A stretch of DNA of 20,419 nucleotides from Acidobacteriota bacterium (lineage in GTDB: Bacteria > Acidobacteriota > Terriglobia > Terriglobales > Acidobacteriaceae), in assembly GCA_021781255.1 (NCBI GenBank), contig JAJXXG010001008.1:1-20419 (forward strand). Direction: 5' to 3'. Numbering within the stretch: the stretch's first letter is position 1; each line of letters opens with the position of its first letter. Both the position numbers and the translations under genes were made by a program. The notes under the pieces were generated by a model. The model did not search any database and was not told the DNA's origin. It worked only from the letters and a program-made list of their open reading frames with translations. Below are positions 17,030 to 20,419 of the stretch, in pieces.

Positions 17030-17796
17030 AGGACGCGCACCTCGAATTTGAGTTTCTCCACCAATGCCGCCGCTGCTTCTTTGGCCGTTCCGGGCAGAAT
17101 CTGCGTGGATTTTTGCTTCTTTGGCTGGGTGAGGCGCTCCAAAACCACGACCGCCGAGGACTGAACGCCCAGATCCGCCGGTGTTACGCGGCGCACCTCC
17201 TTGGTCTTGGCGCGTTTGATGCCCATCAGGGTGGCGTAGCGCAGCTTGCTTCCGCCGGACTGGATGGTCAGGACAGCCGGGGTGGGCAGCTCAATATTTT
17301 GAAACCAGCCCTCCTCCAATTCGCGCTTTACGTGGAGTCCGGTACTGGTTTTCTCCACATGCAGGAGGAGGGAAGCATGCGGAACCTCCAGCAATGCAGC
17401 GAGAATTACGCCAGTCTGTCCGTAGCCCAGATCGTCGGATTGGAGGCCGGTGAGGACCAGGTCGGGACTTTCGGGCTTGATCGCCTCTGCCAGCAGCCGG
17501 GCGACGGACAGCGCGTCGCGCTGGCCCAGATCGTCGCAGTCGATATGAATGGCCCGGTCGGCTCCCTTGGCGAGCGCCTCCCGGATAGTGGAACCGACGC
17601 GCTCCGGTCCGGCGCTCATCACTACGACCTCGCCGCCGTTCTTCTCCTTGAGTTGAAGAGCTTCCTCCAGCGCGTAGGCGTCGGACTCGTTCATGGCCCA
17701 CTGGAGGCCGGCTTCTTCAATCCACTTGCCAGCGGCGTTTATGCGCACCTGCGCATCCCGCTCGGGCACCTGTTTGATTGCGACAATGATTTTCAT
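17026..17796 (-). CDS. etfB: Electron transfer flavoprotein beta subunit
   Basis: ETF beta subunit of 256 residues. It begins MKIIVAIKQVPERDAQVRI, then shows NESDAYALEEALQLKEK and LTGLQSDDLGYGQTG, which is the nucleotide-binding signature region of the family. LPTPAVLTIQSG and RYATLMGIKRAK complete the fold. It binds AMP or, in bifurcating forms, a second FAD; which applies cannot be decided by eye. The ATG at 17796 has GGGAG ten bases upstream. It starts 21 bases after the stop of the membrane Fe-S protein and overlaps etfA by four bases, so the three gene products are made together. Confidence 0.95.
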   Translation of the reverse strand: MKIIVAIKQVPERDAQVRINAAGKWIEEAGLQWAMNESDAYALEEALQLKEKNGGEVVVMSAGPERVGSTIREALAKGADRAIHIDCDDLGQRDALSVARLLAEAIKPESPDLVLTGLQSDDLGYGQTGVILAALLEVPHASLLLHVEKTSTGLHVKRELEEGWFQNIELPTPAVLTIQSGGSKLRYATLMGIKRAKTKEVRRVTPADLGVQSSAVVVLERLTQPKKQKSTQILPGTAKEAAAALVEKLKFEVRVL

Positions 17797-17817
17797 AAGG
17801 TATGACTCCCGATTATC

Positions 17818-19713
17818 TTAACTGGCGCTCGCGGAATCAGCAGGCGGCAGGCTGCGCGCGGTCAACTGGGCGATATCCAGGAGCTGAGGCGCGCCTGCGC
17901 CCTCACCGGCCAGCGCATCGCGAAACATGCTGTTGCAGAAGGGGCAGGCTGTTCCCACGGTGGCTGCTCCTGTCGCGGCCAGCTCTTTTGCCCGCACATG
18001 GCTTACGCGCTCTCCGGTTTCCTCGCCCAAAAAGGCCAGGCCCCCTCCGGCTCCGCAGCAGAAGCTGCGCTCGTGCGAATGCGGCGCCTCGACCAGGACT
18101 CCTGCGCGCTCGATCGCCTTGCGCGGTTCTTCATACACGTTGCGATAGCGGCCCAGGTAGCAGGGGTCATGGAAGACGATTTTTCCCCGGCTTTGGACGG
18201 GAGGCAGTTGGCTGAGATGCCGTGCCAGAAATTCGCTGTGGTGTTCGACTTCGGGCGGCGTACCGTATTCCTTCCAGTCTTCCTGAATCGTTCGAACGCA
18301 GTGCGGGCAGATGGAGACGATCTTTTTCACCTTGTTCTGCGTGAGGGCTTCCAGATTCGCCTCGGCCAATTGCTGGAAGACGAGGTCATTGCCCAGCCGG
18401 CGGACCGGGTCGCCGGTACACTTCTCTTTGCGCAGCACGCCGTAGCTCGTACCCAGGTAGTTCATTACGCGGGCGAAGTCGGCGACGATTTCGCGGCCCT
18501 TGGGGTCGTAGCCGCCCATGCAGCCGAGCCACAGGCAATATTCCTGGGTGCCGTCAAAGACGGGCAGCGCCTGTTTCTGGATAAACTTGTCGCGCTCGGC
18601 GGCGCTCATGCCCAGCGCATTCGAGCCGCGCTCCAGGGCGAGGAAGAGCTTGCCGCCGTGATCGTCCTCCCACGCTCCGGTGTTGACCGCGCCGCGCCGC
18701 AGGCCGACGATGATGGGCACGTGCTCGATGCCTACGGGGCACTGGAACTCGCATGCGCCGCAACTGGTGCACTCGAAGACGGCGTCCTGAGAGAGGTACT
18801 TGCCAAGCAGGGGCTCATCGGATGCCGGACCGTATTCATTGAGGTAGCTGCGCAACCCGAGGATGATCTCTTTCGGATTCAGCAGCTTGCCTGTATTGGC
18901 GGCGGGGCAATGCTCGGTGCAGCGGCCGCACTCCACACAGGAGTATGCCTGGAGGCTTACGAGCCGGGTGAGGTCCTTGCCGGTTACAAGGCCAAAGTCT
19001 TCATCTCCTGCAAGCGGGGGAATGCGGCTGAAGCCTCCGCGCGAGAGGAAGACCGTGACGGGACTCAGCACCAGGTGGAGGTGTTTGGTGTGGGGAATGA
19101 TGGGCAGGAAGATGAGAAGCGACAGGGTGTGAATCCACCAAAGCGCCGTGACTGCCGGGCTGGCGTTTGCCACAAAGAATGCGGCAAGATAGGTGACCAT
19201 CAGGACGAAGATGAGCAAGGCGATGAAGCCGGATTCATAGGAGAGCTTCTGGCCGAGCCAGCGGGGACGGAAGAGAAACCGGCGCACGAAGAGGGCAAGA
19301 ATTCCCACGGCGCAGGCAAGCGCAAAGGCCGCCGCGAAGTAGAAGTAGCAACGTCCGATTGCCCCCTGGGGATTGAGAAAACCGAGGCCAAAGCCGGTTG
19401 CGAAGTGATTGAGCGTGACGAGGACGAAGGCGCAGAAACCCCAGAAGACAAAGGCATGCGCAAGGCCTGGCAACGGACGCTCCCGGATGACCTTGGCCTG
19501 GCACATGACCTCCCAGACGAAATCCCGGACACGCTTGCCGATTGGGAAGAGGCTGAAATCCGGATCGTTTTTTGAATGGAGAATTTTATCGAGGACTGTG
19601 CTGAAGCGCCGCCAGAACAGGAAAGCCGATGAGCAGGCCAGGGCGGCGAGCAGGAGTTCTTCCCAGAGGGAAAAGCTTCGGGGCTCGGCCAGCGTTGCGG
19701 GCAAAAAAATCAT
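17818..19713 (-). CDS. Membrane heme b/Fe-S oxidoreductase, HdrDE-like; probable ETF:(mena)quinone oxidoreductase (EMO-like)
   Basis: Protein of 631 residues with three parts. Residues 1-225 contain about six membrane segments with candidate heme b ligands His86, His103, His195 and His208/211/213, resembling the NarI/HdrE gamma-subunit fold. Residues 255-330 hold a two-cluster ferredoxin domain with C259, C262, C265, C269 and C315, C318, C321, C325. Residues 390-595 hold two CCG domains: C393, C398, C432, C469, C472 and C518, C552, C553, C590, C593; the first has CTG in place of CCG. This layout matches the fused HdrD/HdrE-type proteins (DUF224) found beside etf genes, including the ETF:methylmenaquinone oxidoreductase of Syntrophomonas. 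The placement directly before etfB and etfA makes electron transfer from ETF to a membrane quinone the best-supported role. Reverse operation is possible. Confidence 0.88.
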   Translation of the reverse strand: MIFLPATLAEPRSFSLWEELLLAALACSSAFLFWRRFSTVLDKILHSKNDPDFSLFPIGKRVRDFVWEVMCQAKVIRERPLPGLAHAFVFWGFCAFVLVTLNHFATGFGLGFLNPQGAIGRCYFYFAAAFALACAVGILALFVRRFLFRPRWLGQKLSYESGFIALLIFVLMVTYLAAFFVANASPAVTALWWIHTLSLLIFLPIIPHTKHLHLVLSPVTVFLSRGGFSRIPPLAGDEDFGLVTGKDLTRLVSLQAYSCVECGRCTEHCPAANTGKLLNPKEIILGLRSYLNEYGPASDEPLLGKYLSQDAVFECTSCGACEFQCPVGIEHVPIIVGLRRGAVNTGAWEDDHGGKLFLALERGSNALGMSAAERDKFIQKQALPVFDGTQEYCLWLGCMGGYDPKGREIVADFARVMNYLGTSYGVLRKEKCTGDPVRRLGNDLVFQQLAEANLEALTQNKVKKIVSICPHCVRTIQEDWKEYGTPPEVEHHSEFLARHLSQLPPVQSRGKIVFHDPCYLGRYRNVYEEPRKAIERAGVLVEAPHSHERSFCCGAGGGLAFLGEETGERVSHVRAKELAATGAATVGTACPFCNSMFRDALAGEGAGAPQLLDIAQLTARSLPPADSASAS

Positions 19714-19747
19714 AGGCGAAACAGCGAAGATACAGGATTTGGCCCGT

Positions 19748-19772
19748 GGCTGTCGTGTCGGCGAACACAGCC
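19748..19772 (-). terminator. Hairpin after the nucleotide-sugar dehydrogenase stop, possible weak terminator
   Basis: GGCTGT (19748-19753) and ACAGCC (19767-19772) can pair over six bases, with a further GTGT/ACAC pairing option inside. It begins eight bases downstream of the dehydrogenase stop on the minus strand. No T-tract follows, so evidence for termination is weak. An 8-base direct repeat CCGTGGCT overlaps the same stretch. Confidence 0.25.
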
Positions 19773-19779
19773 GTGGCTC

Positions 19780-20419
19780 TCAGCAATGGACGATTTTCGG
19801 CGAATGGATTCCTTTTGTGGCGTTGCGCGTGTCGATCACCAGCTTTGACTGCTCGACGATGGCTTTGTAGTCGTAGCTGGTGTGGTCGGTCACGATCAGG
19901 ACGGCATCGTATTGGCCGAGGTTTTCAAGCGGGGTGTTGGCCATGTTGAGGGCGTAGTGGCGGCCATGACCGACGGTGGGGAAGTAGGGGTCATTGTAGG
20001 CGACAGTTGCGCCCTTTTCACGCAGCAGCTCGATGATGGTGAGCGAGGGCGACTCGCGGAGGTCGTCGATGTCGCGCTTGTAGGCGAGGCCGAGCACGAG
20101 AATGTTCGAGCCCTTGATGGATTTGGAGTGCTCGTTGAGGCCTGCTGCGACCTGCTCAAGGACGAAGTATGGCATGGCGGTATTGACCTCGCCGGCCAGC
20201 TCGATGAAGCGGGTGCGGAAATCGAACTGCTTGGCCTTCCACGAGAGATAAAACGGATCGATAGGAATGCAGTGGCCGCCGAGGCCGGGGCCGGGGTAGA
20301 AGGCCTGGAATCCGAAAGGTTTGGTTTTGGCGGCGTCGATGACTTCGTGTATGTCTATGCCCATGCGCATGCAGAGCTGCTTGAGTTCGTTGACGAGCGC
20401 GATGTTGACGCAGCGGTAG
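19780..20419 (-). CDS. Nucleotide-sugar 6-dehydrogenase (UDP-glucose/GDP-mannose dehydrogenase family), N-terminus outside window
   Basis: C-terminal 212 residues or so of an NAD-dependent four-electron dehydrogenase that oxidises a UDP-sugar to its uronic acid for capsule, O-antigen or exopolysaccharide. The frame is open to the right edge. Visible are YRCVNIALVNELKQLCMRMGID (end of the central helix), KPFGFQAFYPGPGLGGHCIPIDPFYL with the catalytic Cys in GGHCIP, and the UDP-binding C-terminal domain with VLGLAYKRDIDDLRESP and YNDPYFP. The FYPGPGLGGHCIPIDPFYL form is typical of the WbpA/WbpO-like UDP-N-acetylhexosamine dehydrogenases rather than UDP-glucose dehydrogenase, but the N-terminal part would be needed to decide. 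Methionines inside the fragment near 20370 are internal, because the conserved helix runs upstream of them. It ends 66 bases before the etf-unit start and probably belongs to a separate polysaccharide locus. Confidence 0.92.
   Translation of the reverse strand, partial: YRCVNIALVNELKQLCMRMGIDIHEVIDAAKTKPFGFQAFYPGPGLGGHCIPIDPFYLSWKAKQFDFRTRFIELAGEVNTAMPYFVLEQVAAGLNEHSKSIKGSNILVLGLAYKRDIDDLRESPSLTIIELLREKGATVAYNDPYFPTVGHGRHYALNMANTPLENLGQYDAVLIVTDHTSYDYKAIVEQSKLVIDTRNATKGIHSPKIVHC

Noticed and set aside
17998..19575. Long plus-strand open frame of 525 codons opposite the membrane Fe-S protein.
   Set aside because: It mirrors a well-recognised gene with ordered Cys and His motifs. Its own translation has no domain pattern and is a by-product of GC-rich third positions.

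Overview
This window is GC-rich, densely coded DNA of about 20 kb from a heterotrophic bacterium. The gene repertoire suggests a soil-type Acidobacteriota (Terriglobia-like): a KDG kinase/KDPG aldolase pair, a ManD-type dehydratase with a hexuronate-type MFS permease, paired Gfo/Idh dehydrogenases, a GRP sugar transporter, and etfBA beside a membrane heterodisulfide-reductase-like protein. That placement is an inference from protein resemblance; no rRNA or other marker is present. I see no tRNA, rRNA, CRISPR array, insertion sequence or phage gene. No gene-free stretch exceeds 300 bases.

Region 1 (1-7444) is a sugar-acid catabolic locus. On the minus strand, kdgK and eda (cut by the left edge) convert 2-keto-3-deoxygluconate (KDG) through KDPG to pyruvate and glyceraldehyde-3-phosphate. 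Diverging from them, a tight plus-strand cluster carries an SDR dehydrogenase, a D-mannonate dehydratase-type gene, an ACS-family MFS permease, a Gfo/Idh/MocA dehydrogenase and a TIM-barrel sugar isomerase/epimerase. The dehydratase gene is broken. About 65 bases are missing near 3303-3309, which shifts the frame and removes the segment that should hold the metal-binding Asp and catalytic His. As sequenced, the step that would feed KDG to kdgK is lost or depends on another locus.

Region 2 (7462-11740) holds a Tat-exported glucose-fructose-oxidoreductase-like protein (minus), an Lrp/AsnC regulator (minus) divergent from hutH (histidine ammonia-lyase), and a fumarylacetoacetate-hydrolase-fold protein that closely resembles 2-keto-3-deoxypentonate dehydratases. 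The ribosome-binding site of the last gene can be closed by a perfect 9-bp hairpin.

Region 3 (11765-15943, minus strand) reads as one transcription unit: a GRP-type sugar transporter, a ribokinase, and a 720-residue secreted protein. The secreted protein fuses a TIM-barrel glycosidase-like domain to a formylglycine-generating-enzyme-like (SUMF1) domain that lacks the copper-binding cysteines. Together they suggest extracellular release, uptake and phosphorylation of a sugar, possibly ribose.

Region 4 (16058-19713, minus strand) encodes a membrane heme/Fe-S oxidoreductase followed by etfB and etfA. This is a probable route for electrons from acyl-CoA dehydrogenases through ETF to the (mena)quinone pool. 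The window ends in the C-terminal part of a nucleotide-sugar 6-dehydrogenase (19780-20419).
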